From NCBI GenBank assembly GCA_902728285.1, contig CACVBU010000871.1:620001-684000 (forward strand): DNA of 64,000 nucleotides, read 5' to 3'. Position numbers and translations under genes: made by a program. Below, in pieces: positions 1 through 10,743 of this stretch; within the stretch, counting starts at the first letter, position 1, and each line of letters starts with the position of its first letter. The notes beneath the pieces are model-generated. The model saw only the letters and a program-made list of their open reading frames with translations, was not told where the DNA came from and did no database searches. Source of the stretch: Clytia hemisphaerica (lineage: Eukaryota; Cnidaria; Hydrozoa; Leptothecata; Clytiidae).

Positions 1-1
1 A

Positions 2-445
2 GGCTATGATGAATCAGCTGATCTAGCCTTACTAAAGATTTTACAAACATCAAAGAGTCCTGTAATCGAACATACTTTCCTCAAAGTTTCGGATGCTGAA
101 CCTGAACAAGTTTTTGCCATAGGAAATCCTTATGATATTGATTTAGAGACAGATCTGAAACATCAACCGACCGGTTTCACTCCCTTTTGGTTCTCTGGAG
201 GTGAATATGAATCTGTAATGAAGAAAGCCTCTAAAAGAGGACTTGGACGTTTGAAACATTCATGTTGGACTTATTGGGGGCACAGTGGATGTCCATTGAT
301 TGCAATGGAAGAGAAAGATGGAGGAATTCACGAACCCCTCCTGACAGGTATCCATAACTCATGGGATGATAGGAATGCTCAGCGTCATGGGGTACCATTA
401 GAAGAAGTTAAATCTTTTTTAACTAAAAACGCCCATTTTCTGTAG
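2..445 (+). CDS. Trypsin-like serine protease, C-terminal exon (5' partial)
   Basis: The frame is open from the window edge to a TAG at 443-445, giving 147 residues of a C-terminal exon; the start lies outside. An Asp in ADLALLKI fits the catalytic Asp of the chymotrypsin fold. IGNPYD follows, and GHSGCPLI matches the GxSGxPL box with the nucleophile Ser. The His-containing part must lie upstream. The family is the HtrA/trypsin_2-like group of intracellular or secreted peptidases. The second Gly of the usual GDSGGP is Cys here, and Asp is replaced by His, so oxyanion-hole geometry or activity may differ. The tail ends in a short helix-like segment with no membrane anchor. The fold is well supported; the exact subfamily is not recognised. 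Confidence 0.7.
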   Translation, partial: GYDESADLALLKILQTSKSPVIEHTFLKVSDAEPEQVFAIGNPYDIDLETDLKHQPTGFTPFWFSGGEYESVMKKASKRGLGRLKHSCWTYWGHSGCPLIAMEEKDGGIHEPLLTGIHNSWDDRNAQRHGVPLEEVKSFLTKNAHFL

Positions 446-2010
446 TATTGTATCAATTTCGAGAGTCAAAGTTTTGTCACCATAACTTTATGATGTTTGA
501 TTGAGATTTGACAGGTCACGTTAATCTGAAATCCTCCGCTTTTTTGTTATTTCTTTATGTACGTTCTCCTCATCGATAATATTACGTTACGTGGATTCTG
601 ACGTGGATTCTCACGTTTTATTCCAGTTTTTCCTACCGTCGATTTTTGACGTTTTTGAGCACTTTCAGAAAGTAACTTTATTTGTTATTTAATTGAGAAT
701 AACTTTTGATCTAATGAATCGAATTTAATAAATGACTCATTAAAATTTTTTTTATTCTTAGATTTTGAGAAAATAAGTTTTAAAGAGAGAAACTTTTTTT
801 TTGGCGCACCCGGTGTATAATTTTGTACAAATGTTCTTCGGACAAAGAATTTGTAGCATTTTTGTATGTTTTTATGTAATTTTATGTGGATAATTAAATT
901 AATTTATTAAAAAATATTTCGTATTTTGTATTTATTTTGAAAGATATTGTGTGACCATCACCCAACGTGAAACAGAAAAGGTATTTTACACAGTTTTGTA
1001 TTTTTAACAAATCCAATTAGGATGAAGGGCATTGACAGTGAAATTTCTTTTTGTCTAACTAAATAACTCTTCGACTTCGAGAGAGAGTTTTTTCTCAAAA
1101 CACAAGATATCAAAGTCAAAACATTCTTGATTGAAAAAAAGCCACAAAGTTAAATTGAATTTTCAAAAAGAGTCTTACATTTTGTAAATTTTCTCGAGCT
1201 TACGTGTGAACTCATTTTTCGTCTTTTCCCTTTGTAGAAAAGAAAAAGAAATTTGGTCAAGTAAGCTGGGATCAACCATTTATCGACAAAGAAACTTTGT
1301 CAAAATTCTTTTTTTCCATTTTCTTGCTAAAATGTATAGATTCTTTCGCTCCTTCAAATCAATATTCTATTTTTTTCAGATCATGCCTTCTCAGGACGCT
1401 CTCCACTGGATTTGAAACATTTAACGAAAAGTGATCGGTATTAGATAGTTGCCAAAAATATTTTTTATGAAACTTACATTTTTAACACAACACCTTTCAT
1501 ATATCAGATCTAAAGAAAAGAGTATACGTGATAGACAGGTATGTTACTTTCATTTCCCATGATAAGCACCAGAGGCTCGGATTTTAAAAGGACACCCCTG
1601 TCTAGGTGACCTGATCAGAATTTATTTATCTAACGGACCCGTGATATACATACACTCTTTTTTATAAGAACCAGTAAATTTTTTTTCTTCATTTTTTTGC
1701 ACTTAGAGCCCAAAACTATTCTTGTTCTTCTGTTTGGGCAATTTGAAGTATTTCAGGCACGACCTTGTATCAGTAATCCGGATAACCCGGTGAAAAATAA
1801 GTGTAGGGTCGGTGGCAGTTCTGGTGTAGGGATAGATGTTTCTTCCTTTTGAAGATGCAATCATGTTCTGATTTCATACATTACAGGTTTGACTTTTAAA
1901 TTAAATTTTCAAACAAGCGTTTCTTTGCTGGATGTTTCTTGACTTGTAAGGGAACGTATTGAAATTTCTTCTCGGTGACTTATTCTCATACAAAATCGTT
2001 ATCTTTTCAG
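446..2010. other. Intergenic or intronic AT-rich DNA
   Basis: I see no coding frame or repeat I can support here. AATAAA at about 726-732 could serve as the polyadenylation signal of the upstream protease gene. A good 3' splice site (ATCTTTTCAG, ending at 2010) precedes the receptor-like gene, so part of this stretch is probably its 5' intron. Confidence 0.4.
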
Positions 2011-2060
2011 GAACCAAAACTGGATGGAATTTATCATATTTTCATTTAAATAATCAGGAA

Positions 2061-2885
2061 ATGGCATCAAATGATTGGTTGATTCTCCAGCTCATCTTCA
2101 GTACGGCCGTTATATTGATTAACATTATTCTCTTCCATTTTCTAAATGCTCGAGTACCGTCTTCCGCTCAAAGTCTCATTTCACCACCACACATACCTAA
2201 CGAATTGCACACAATAAAGAAATTTGGTAACAGTTTATCTCTTTTGAATGTGTTAAGTGGTGCTTGCTTGCTCGTTACGGCTATAGTTACTTTGATAACC
2301 TATCACTTATCTGGCTATTATCCATACATGGGGCTCGCAGAAACGTTCATTCTAGCAATGACTGTTATCAGTACTATGTTTCACCTGTTGAGTATCATGG
2401 TGAACGACTTTAAAATTTCGTGCCGAGATGACGTTCTACCCGAAGAAAATAATTTCTACATCGCTCTAACGTGGATCTCGACCCTTGTTTGCACTTTCCT
2501 GCTATTTTTCGTGTATCTGGAACACGAAATCACCCTGATATTCAGTTGTATTATCTTGGTCACAGACTTCTTCTTGCTTGCATGTTACATAGATATCACA
2601 CGACGTACAATCATTAACCGGCGTATGGAAGTTCGCGAGAAACACTCGAACGACCTTTCAAGTGACACGATTTGTAGAGTTCACGCGCATCTTTTACACG
2701 ACTCGTCACACTTTCATCAACTTTTTTTAGGTATTCTATTGACTAGCTCTTTCATTTTATTTACAATACCATTCTCGTTGGAGCGATTAATATGGCACCA
2801 AAATCAGTTGGTTTCTTATGTTTGTGTGACCTTCAATTCTATCTCACAAGCTGTTATTTTAGCAGTACGAATAAACATGAAGTAA
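2061..2885 (+). CDS. Divergent seven-transmembrane receptor-like protein (putative rhodopsin-class GPCR)
   Basis: A 274-residue protein from one coding exon. ATG 2061 is chosen because the frame further upstream crosses a splice acceptor ending at 2010 and has no other ATG. Seven hydrophobic segments are visible at about residues 6-28, 59-82, 90-114, 132-153, 157-178, 219-240 and 250-271. Helix 2 (LSLLNVLSG), the basic intracellular loop after helix 5 (RRTIINRR) and a Pro in helix 6 (FILFTIPF) resemble class A GPCRs. The DRY motif after helix 3 reads NDF, and the NPxxY motif of helix 7 is not preserved, so signalling competence is uncertain. A non-GPCR seven-helix family is possible. A single coding exon is common for invertebrate class A receptors. 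Confidence 0.6.
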   Translation: MASNDWLILQLIFSTAVILINIILFHFLNARVPSSAQSLISPPHIPNELHTIKKFGNSLSLLNVLSGACLLVTAIVTLITYHLSGYYPYMGLAETFILAMTVISTMFHLLSIMVNDFKISCRDDVLPEENNFYIALTWISTLVCTFLLFFVYLEHEITLIFSCIILVTDFFLLACYIDITRRTIINRRMEVREKHSNDLSSDTICRVHAHLLHDSSHFHQLFLGILLTSSFILFTIPFSLERLIWHQNQLVSYVCVTFNSISQAVILAVRINMK

Positions 2886-3203
2886 ATATCATGAAATTCA
2901 ACGTGTAAGGGTAACCAGAGGATTACCAGGTGAATTGATGTAATGGATTTAGAAATGCTATTTCTTTTTTTAATATGTATAGTACTGTTTTTATTTTTCT
3001 AACATATAACTATTTTGAAGGAATATTTATTTACAAGAGCAATAATGACATAACATCTGTGTTAAAAGTACGAAAGGCCATCTTGAATCGAGTTCCAACA
3101 CAGCAGAGTATATCAGACATATTCTTTGAAGATTCTTTGCCTTCTTTTCTCTTTTGCTTTCTATTTAGTTTTTCACTAAGTAATACCCTGTGAACACGTC
3201 ATC

Positions 3204-5980
3204 TCAAGTTCTTAGTTCGAACCGGCATTTTCTCTCCATCAATTTTCTTGCAACATATTCACGTCGTTTCGTTTTATCTGTTGGATGTAGTAAACAAATT
3301 CGTTTAGCTATCCTCAATCTTGCCATATATCCTAAAAATTAGAGAAACATGAGAATTTGAACCATTCATTCAAAAATTTAGTAGATTTAGCTGATAAGGA
3401 TTTTTGTGCTGATTTCAGTGGGGGGCGTACGGTATTTCGGAATTGCGGAAATCTACCTTTTTTGCTAAATTTCGGTATTACAAAGTTTTTATCCCCCTTT
3501 TTCGGAATCCATACATGAAAAATCAAATTTGATGAAAAATTAGTCAAAAAGAGGAACAATACCCAAAAAAACGGTTTCGGAATTGCAAGTATTTTTTTAC
3601 GGAATTTCGGAAATTTTGGCAGAATTATTCGGTATTTCGGAAATCGCAAACCCCGTACGCCCCCCCCCCCCATTTCAGTACCCAAAACTCACCTGGTTTT
3701 GAACATTTCTTGAAAATCTTTGATTTGTGTAGCACTAAGAACAAAGAGAGACGAAGGATGAATACCACGAGTGTGTTAATTCTCGTAGACATAATTGTAT
3801 AAATTTTTCATCTTTGGTAAAAATCCAATTAATCACGAACAAACAAAATTTTCAAAACAAAAATATGATACAATTTTCAAAATTTAGATAAAGAAATGAG
3901 AATATAACAGATTTTCATGATTTTCATGATATTTCGTTTTTTAGTTTTATCGAATACTTACAATCATAGATCTGAACAAGGACATCAAGTTCGCAAATTG
4001 CTAAAAAAGACAAAAGTGTTTCTGATAAAGCTTACATCGCGAACAAGTGTAAGGCTAAGGGCTATTAAAATGAGTTAAAATGTGCTTGAAAATGTTTAAT
4101 ATATTTTGAGATAATCTTTCTCCTTTTTGAGATAATATTCTTACGTGAAATTAGATGTCTAAATCTTACTTGGAGCTCTAGCATTGATCACAAGAGGTCG
4201 CCCTGTTGGTAAAGGGGTGAACTGAAAATTATATTCTTCCCCATATGAAATATCCACTGTTGTGAAAAGATTTTTCTTTGTCTGTAGCGAGTCATTTGTT
4301 GTGAAATTGAAGTATCTGGTTTCTGTTTTTGATGAGAGCTGTGAGATTTGTAAGACGTATCCCCAACATTCTGTTGAAAACAAAAATGCAGAGAAAAAAA
4401 TTAGCAGGTATTTTGTCAAAGTTAACTCTCTCGAATTCGATCTTCAAGGGGTAAAAAATGTTCTTCGAATTAGATTAGAGAAAGGTTCGAATTACAGAGA
4501 GTTATTAGACCACTTTTCAGCTGAGGATACTAATATTTAATTTCAAATTATAGAAAGATTCGAATAATGGAGGTTCGAATTATCGAATTAGAGAGAGTTG
4601 ACTATAGCCTGAATCGCAGATTTAGACTTCTTATAAGAAACCTTTTCGCTAGAGGACTAGCCGAAGCTTAGTATTTTGGTGGTGAGTTTGGAGTCAGGGC
4701 ATGTGTAAAATTTCGGGAAAAATGAATAGGATATCAGACAAAATAGCTGACATCTTCCAGAATACTTAGCAATCTACAAAAAAAGTTCTAAGAAACATTA
4801 GAATTTTATTCCTGTTTCGTTTCATACTCATTAGATATCCTTTTCTAAATGACATTGCAATTAGCAATTGATCAAGTACACTAATTACCTTGCGGAAATA
4901 GATTCTCTAATTCAAGAATGAAAATGATCTTCTTTTGAGCAGGGTTGTGAGCGAGCGTCAACCAAAAGTTCTTTGCCGCGGTGTGTTCGCACTTTGGCTG
5001 ATAAGTTTTGCAAGTGTTTCTCAAATTCTTGTAGGCATTATGTGTCAATGCAGTGCCTAAAAATAGTCAATGTTTAATTTGTATCCCTTCAAATTCCTGG
5101 TTAATCTTTCATTACCCACCGAATCACTCGCAGATGAGAAAAAACTTAATGAAACCCCGGATGGAACCTCGATTCATAAACGACCGTACGCGCGGCCCAA
5201 AATTAGGCCTTTGAAATTGGACCCTTACAGTACTGAGAAGATTTAGCATAACATGGATAAATTTGGGCAAAATATCGACATTTAATTTACAGTGCATTTT
5301 CTTGAACATTTTTAATCATTTGCATTTTCAGGTAAAAAATGGTCAGATTTTCCAGATTTTCCACCCTTAGAGTGCACTTTTCCATCTCTGCTCATTTCGA
5401 CCCTTACAGCGTGCACTTAGGGAAGCTTGGAAAAGGGACCCTTAATAAATTATAAAGGCCCGTACGGTCGATCGCTTCCCTTCAGTGCCCCCCACCCCGG
5501 GGCAGAATATCGTTAGCAAAGCTATTGAACTGAATGCTAACTTACCAGTCACCACAAAACTCTTTACAAATGAAGATTTATCACAATTCTTTGGAACTAA
5601 AAAAACAGAAATGATCAAAATTGAAAAATATAAACGATACTCGATGAACCCCCCACGGAGAGCCTCTCTAAAATTAGTGACACTTGTGATTCAAAACGAG
5701 GCTTTTAAGTTTTTATGTTTGTTGAGAAAACATCATGTCTAGACCACGTGTTTTATATGCTAGTTTGCTAAAATTATCGTTAAATAAATATGCTTTCTCC
5801 AAGGTTGCAGACCTCATGGTCAGCTAAAGTTAGACTAGACTAGACTACCATATCTAGCCAATAAATTTAACGGCTTAGAAAAATATAAATACCTCTAATG
5901 ACATTCGATTTCACCAATGTTAATGAACACCAGACACAATATAACCAGATAATTGTTTTAAAGTGGTCCATATTTTCCAT
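3204..5980 (-). CDS. Secreted small protein, six exons, all introns phase 1
   Basis: Exons on the minus strand: 5980-5893, 5596-5546, 5056-4889, 4370-4170, 3734-3693 and 3331-3204. They sum to 678 nt, giving 225 residues plus TGA at 3206-3204. Each junction is GT-AG and every intron is phase 1, which makes the joined frame very unlikely by chance. The start (MENMDHFKTIIWLYCVWCSL) is a signal peptide with a good Kozak context. Exons 3 and 4 carry paired cysteines and alternating hydrophobic beta-strand patterns, ending in a YGEEYNF strand like the last strands of a fibronectin III-type sandwich. Symmetric phase-1 exons are typical of extracellular modules. Exon 6 is basic (RLRIAKR, KTKRREY) and has no membrane helix, so the product should be secreted. 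A receptor-ectodomain relationship (for example IL-17 receptor-like) is only a guess. Extra exons cannot be excluded. Confidence 0.6.
3421..3671 (+). mobile_element. MITE, copy 1 (GGGGGCGTAC family), in an intron
   Basis: The ends are inverted (GGGGGCGTACGG at the left, CCGTACGCCCCC at the right). The interior is built from recurrent TTTCGGAA-type words. It lies in intron 5 of the secreted-protein gene. A related copy in the opposite orientation is at 34959-35246. No open frame. Confidence 0.7.
5181..5470 (+). mobile_element. MITE, CGACCGTACG family, copy 1
   Basis: About 290 bp bounded by the inverted repeat CGACCGTACG / CGTACGGTCG, inside intron 2 of the secreted-protein gene. An inverted relative at 53004-53222 shares the subterminal words GTGCACTCTAAG-like and TCTGACCAT. 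Non-coding; no clear target duplication. Confidence 0.65.
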
Positions 5981-7194
5981 GTGGTGTTAAAAGTTTAAGG
6001 CAATTAAAAAGTTTTTAAATTGTTATTAGTAAGATGTCTCAACGTTATCTAGAGTTGATCAATTTCTTTTGATTCTCTTTTCGTTTGGAGCCATCCCCTT
6101 TTTATAGTTACTTGTTGACATGGAAGGAAGACTTTTTATACCTCATTACATATCCGTTTTTCATCGAAACCGAAACTGTCAATTTATGGTTGAGACATAA
6201 AATCGAATTGCTTTTGACCGTCTAATTAGTACAGAGAAACACGTCACACATCTAGAATGAACCGGTGAATGAAAATATTGAAAGAAAGTTTTTCATTCTT
6301 CGATATCCTATCATCAATATGAAGATTGAAAGGATGATCTTGGAATGTAATAAATTTACTTGCGTAACTTCCGTTATTTATTTGTTTACTTCATCGAAAC
6401 AAAGAGATAGAAAATAGAGGAGGTTGCACGCTTCTCTTTCTATTATACTATGTTAGTTATGATCATGAATAATTAATGAGGGAAGAAAAAAAGAGGGAAA
6501 AGTTTACGGAACCGACTAAATTGAGACAATCGGTGTTTCATTCAAAAAGATACTATCGACGCCGTAAAAAGGTGTTTGAAAACGAAAGTAGAACGAGCAG
6601 AGAGACAAATCAAAAAAATGGTAAAAAAATGGCTACTGTTTTCTTTGACAGCTCGAGTCTTTTGGAAATTTATTCTTAGATATTAGCTCTCTTGAAATAT
6701 ACTGTTCACTTTCTCACGTTCTAAAGAAAGGTTTACTTCAATGAGAGTCTATATAGCTGCAAATAAGGTAAGCTAATTACAGGGAGAAATCTAGCACCAG
6801 TTGTCCATTTTAGCTTTTTTATGAGCTAAAAAATGTATATTTTTCTACAAAAATCATAATATATTTTAACCATATAATAAACTATCATTAAAAGATAAAT
6901 ATCTACTAACAAATGTATTGAGATTGATAATTTTAGATCAGTTTGGACTGGTTTGGAGAGAAAAGAGAAGATATGCAGATATAAGATGATCAAAAACTTA
7001 AGAGATTATAAACTTCAAATTTTTCATCTCATGTCAAAGACTGTCACAAGTGTGAAGGTGTATTTACTTTTTCTGCTTAATTAATTTTTGTTTGAAACTT
7101 CACAAAAAACATTTGGAAATCCAAATCAAATCCAGCTAAAATCTAACAAAACAATTGAATAACAATAATTTAACAATAGAAAAATCAGAACGAC
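5981..7194. other. Intergenic AT-rich DNA
   Basis: It should contain the promoter of the secreted-protein gene at its left side and the 3' part of the unidentified minus-strand gene at its right. No exon here could be supported. The 67-codon frame at 6476-6679 is basic low-complexity sequence and is not called. Confidence 0.35.
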
Positions 7195-8942
7195 CTGCCC
7201 ATAAGTTGAGGTTGAGGTTGGCTGACTAAGACGACCATCCAAAGTGTAAAATCCAGGATATTCGACAAGCAGCTCTTGCATCAATGACGTGAATGTCTTG
7301 ACTGAAGATGAAAAGTGAAAAAAGTCTGAATGAAAGAATAAAAGACGGAGAAAGTGTTGGTTTTCTATTTTGAAAAAAAACCTCCAGAACATGCAAAGCC
7401 AGGAGGAGCACTCACAGAAACATTGATTGCTTAAAAATTAACATTGTACTATTTCATACTAAAAAAACTTTGAATGCAAAATCATTACAAACCTGTAGTT
7501 TGCAGCCCTTCAACAGTTTGAATAGCCAGGTACAGTCTCCTTTTTTCTTTCCTCTTTTTAGTGTAGCCAGGTAAGTCTCCTTTTTTTTTCCCTTCTTTTC
7601 CTCTTTCAGCCTTGCAAAAAGTGCCTCTGTTTTCCCACCTTCAAAAATGTATTTCAGCCACTAAAATGATAAAAAAGTTATAATTTGGTCCCAACACACA
7701 AGTAAACTGTCAACATTATCTCTTATCAAATAAAAAATGCTCCTTTAAAATCATGAGATTTCATTTCACATATTGTATAATATGGAGTAGAATTATCTGG
7801 ATAATAGTAACACCTAACCCTCCCCTTAAAGGGAACTAGCAGGTGGTGAGAATACCTACAAAAACTAATCCCATTAGAAGAATATAGGATAAAAATGACG
7901 AAACGTTTGTCTTTTGTTTTTATGTACTGTCTAGAAAAATTATTTAAAATTTTTGTTTATATCAAGCTAGTCATCAAACTAAAATCAGACTAAGAACAAG
8001 CAGACTTGTAGCTATAGACTAAATTATTTCAATGTCATGGACAACATTTTTATTGTCATAAAAAGCCATTTTATTTCAGACAGACCTAATTCTCAGACTT
8101 CACCTAGCATGGTCAAAAATAAGAAGGAAAAATATAAAAAATGATAACTGTTGTATAATTGTATGCTTAGTAACATAAGCAAAATTTTTGAGTTAATATG
8201 GGAGTTACCTGAGCTGCAAGTTTAAATGTCATCCTATTTAGTCGATGTTTTCTCTTCTTAATTTGATCATGTAAAGCCCTGGGATTATGGTATTCTCGAA
8301 CTCCCAGAGTTGTACCACACGGATCCAACTGATCGAGTGTTTGTCCAGCTAAAAGGAAAGGAAACCTTACAATTTCAATCATTTTTTTGAATTTCAACAC
8401 CTGGTATAGTACACCTGGTAGTGATAATACTATTTCAAACAAATCATCATTAATAATATCTAAGGTATCATATCCTCTGGAAATAATAGACAAACCATTG
8501 ATTTACAAAAGTTTTTGGTGCTTCTATTTCCATGAGAGTTTTCAAAATTGTTTTGTATACTCACAAATGAAATAGAGCTTTCTATCCAAAGCACATCAGA
8601 TTAATACTGAAGAAATGGACTTCATCTTCCTTATTCTTTGAGTTTATAAAATGAACGGTTTGTACAATGCTCCATCAGATACCAAACACCTGACCTTCAA
8701 ACTCAATATAATTCCAAAACTTTAACAGCTCCCAGATTACAGGAAATAACTCATCACTTGAAGCAGATGCAGTAGGGAAAAAACAAAAACAAAAGTAAAT
8801 CCAGTGTAGATACCTCGTAAGTAGTACAATAAAAGCTAAAACATGTGAGGCCGATTGTCTTGCTTGTTGGCCCTCCTCATAACATTGCCTTTCCAACTTA
8901 CAGATTTCCTCATTTATTTCACCCAATAACAAAATAAAAAGT
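7195..8942 (-). CDS. Unidentified multi-exon gene, internal exons
   Basis: Four linked exons on the minus strand fit in phase: 8942-8814, 8476-8415, 8348-8209 and 7660-7493. The first three join with phase 2, phase 1 and then phase 0 junctions. A further exon at 7301-7195 is open and has good splice sites but needs a phase-1 donor, so a small exon or an alternative donor is missing between 7493 and 7301. Readable segments include EINEEICKLERQCYEEGQQA, DDLFEIVLSLP, VREYHNPRALHDQIKKRKH and LMQELLVEYPGFYTLDGRL. The product is mostly helical and rich in charge. The 7660-7493 exon is very Lys-rich and contains an imperfect internal duplication of about 40 bp. I do not recognise the family. Both ends are undefined. 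Confidence 0.5.
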
Positions 8943-9109
8943 CTTCAGCATCAATAACAATAATTAGACAAGCCACACGGTCTCTTTAATATTGTGAAAT
9001 TTTCTCTCCATCAACAAAATCTGCGAAACCACCAGTATCAATATATACCTGGTGTTGCTTTAACACGCTGAGTTGAGTTATGCTTGACTTTCTATTTCTT
9101 CCTACTTTT

Positions 9110-9217
9110 TCAGCTTGGGTGCTTCTGGGTGCCTTTCAACGCTGATTCAAACTTCGTACAAACAACTCTACACTTTTCACAGATTTTCTCAGGATGAAAA
9201 TCAACAGATTCATTAGT
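9110..9217 (-). pseudogene. Coding remnant with CxxC motif, frameshifted
   Basis: A 35-codon frame ending in TGA contains DFHPEKICEKCRVVCTKF, resembling the small zinc-binding CxxC ribbons found in transposon-derived proteins. Just before the stop the sense switches to another frame, which continues (STQAEKVGRNRKSSITQL) to a donor-like CACCAG|GTATAT near 9047. This looks like one old exon split by a frameshift. It abuts the MITE at 9221. Confidence 0.3.
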
Positions 9218-9220
9218 ATA

Positions 9221-9510
9221 CAGTGCTGCAAATAACGGCCGGTGACCGGTAATTACCGGTCATTTCGTAGTTTCTACCGGCCATTCTGAAGCTCAGTTTT
9301 TCATTTTGTCCGGTTAAAATTTGAAGATTAGAGGCTTAGATTGATACTTAATAGCGCTTCTATTTAAAGGAGGAACAGCTTTTAAATTAAAATAGGTGTT
9401 TAGTCAATCTAATAATCCAATAAGTCAATCTGTAAAATAAATGACTACAAAGATGCTCGTTACATTCGAAAAATTACCGGCCAACTGAAATTGCCTTATT
9501 TGCAGCACTG
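9221..9510. mobile_element. hAT-like MITE, 290 bp
   Basis: It has perfect 15-bp terminal inverted repeats (CAGTGCTGCAAATAA). CCGGTAATTACCGG-type palindromes lie next to the left end and a matching TTACCGGCC word next to the right end. The CAGTG start is hAT-like, but flanking 8-bp duplications are not recognisable. Non-coding. Confidence 0.75.
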
Positions 9511-9987
9511 AATAACATCAACTCTCAAAGCATTGAAAGCATCAAAAGAAGTTGCCTCTTTAAGTTTTCTACGGTCTTACTTTTTATGATGAATTGGCTT
9601 ATCATGCACCGGCCGCATAATAATCTACACTACGTTTTTACTAAGCCAAACCAAAGGGTAGGTTTGTTCGATGAAATTCAAATTCTTCTAAGAAGAAGAA
9701 GACTTCCATCTCTTCCTTCAGTAATAAAAAAAACAAATCAAGAAGCAAACTTTTCGAAATTCACTGCCAGAGTGAAAGACAACAAGAACCTGAACCTAGT
9801 CAGTCGAGTTGAGTACATGAAAAATGGGCTGAACTCAAAGAGCCAGACCACAGTGAAAAGAGCCAGACCACACTAGAAACTTCAGATATACATACCTCAA
9901 GGCATCCTCTACCAAGGAAAATTATTTCCTATTTGAGAAAAAATGTCCATCTTTTCGATTTCGAGTGATTTCCATCAGTTGGTGCTG

Positions 9988-10206
9988 TTAGCTACTCAAC
10001 AAGACAGGCCATCTTTCTTCGATGATAATTTCACTGTATCCTTGATCAAAACGTAAACAAATCATTTGATTGGTTGAAATAAATATATCCCAAAGCATTT
10101 GAGATGTTTCAAACAATGTAGTACTTGCTGTAGACGTTGTTTTAGTCATAACTCGAATAGACATAACAAAAATAACAGCAGAAAAATCACCGCTTCGACC
10201 CGCCAT
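9988..10206 (-). CDS. Possible first exon or small ORF (MAGRSGDF start)
   Basis: ATG at 10206 has a strong context (CAAACATGGCGGG). The sequence upstream is locally GC-richer, as at many animal promoters. The frame runs 72 codons to a TAA at 9988. The N-terminal part has a hydrophobic stretch (AVIFVMSIRVM). It may be the first exon of the minus-strand gene whose exons begin at 8942, but no donor in the phase that exon needs was found. No family recognised. Confidence 0.35.
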   Translation of the reverse strand: MAGRSGDFSAVIFVMSIRVMTKTTSTASTTLFETSQMLWDIFISTNQMICLRFDQGYSEIIIEERWPVLLSS

Positions 10207-10463
10207 GTTTGCTTCCTTCTCGATTGGCGGCATAACACAGCTCGCGTCAAAGGCGATTTTTCTTTGTTGCAAAACAAAGGAAATTGAATAGAAAACAAGA
10301 GTCGCCCGGCTTTAAAGCAGTTGCGTGCAACCTCCTCTATTTTCTATCTCTTTGATCGAAACAACAAATGCTGTTTACTCGTGCACTTTTGCTATGGTTG
10401 TTATAATAGATTGAGTAGTGATTCACGAGGTCCGTCTTGTAAGCCTCCTATTATATTAGAAAT

Positions 10464-10552
10464 ATGTCGTTCTTTATTGTCGTTTTTTCGTTTTTTGCCG
10501 TAATTTGTCGTTTTTTGTCGTTTTTATTCGTTTCTCGTTTTTTTCTTCGTTC
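10464..10552 (+). repeat. Degenerate GTCGTTTTT microsatellite
   Basis: Roughly ten imperfect units of (G/C)TCGTTTTT occur in a row. No coding sense. Confidence 0.75.
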
Positions 10553-10668
10553 TTTCATAGTCTCTTTATGGTGGTCTCATTTTGGCACTTCCACTCCCTC
10601 TCCTCTGGACCATCTGAATGCTTGATGTCATTTTATTAATTTATCGAACATTTCAAACAACTCCGAAA

Positions 10669-10743
10669 ATAGTTTTAACGCTAGACTTAGGACCTAGAAT
10701 CCAAAAGTTCAAAAATAGTCCAATAAGGCTCAGAATATAGCCC
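10669..10743 (+). repeat. Short dispersed repeat, copy 1 of 3
   Basis: It contains TTTTAACGCTAGACTTAGG, then AAAAGTTCAAAAATAG and GGCTCAGAATATAGCC. The same order of words recurs at 37724-37819 and, inverted, at 55605-55693. Its ends are not defined. Confidence 0.6.

Noticed and set aside
9586..9876. 96-codon plus-strand frame
   Set aside because: No start context or family resemblance; lies in what is probably intron or spacer of the minus-strand gene.
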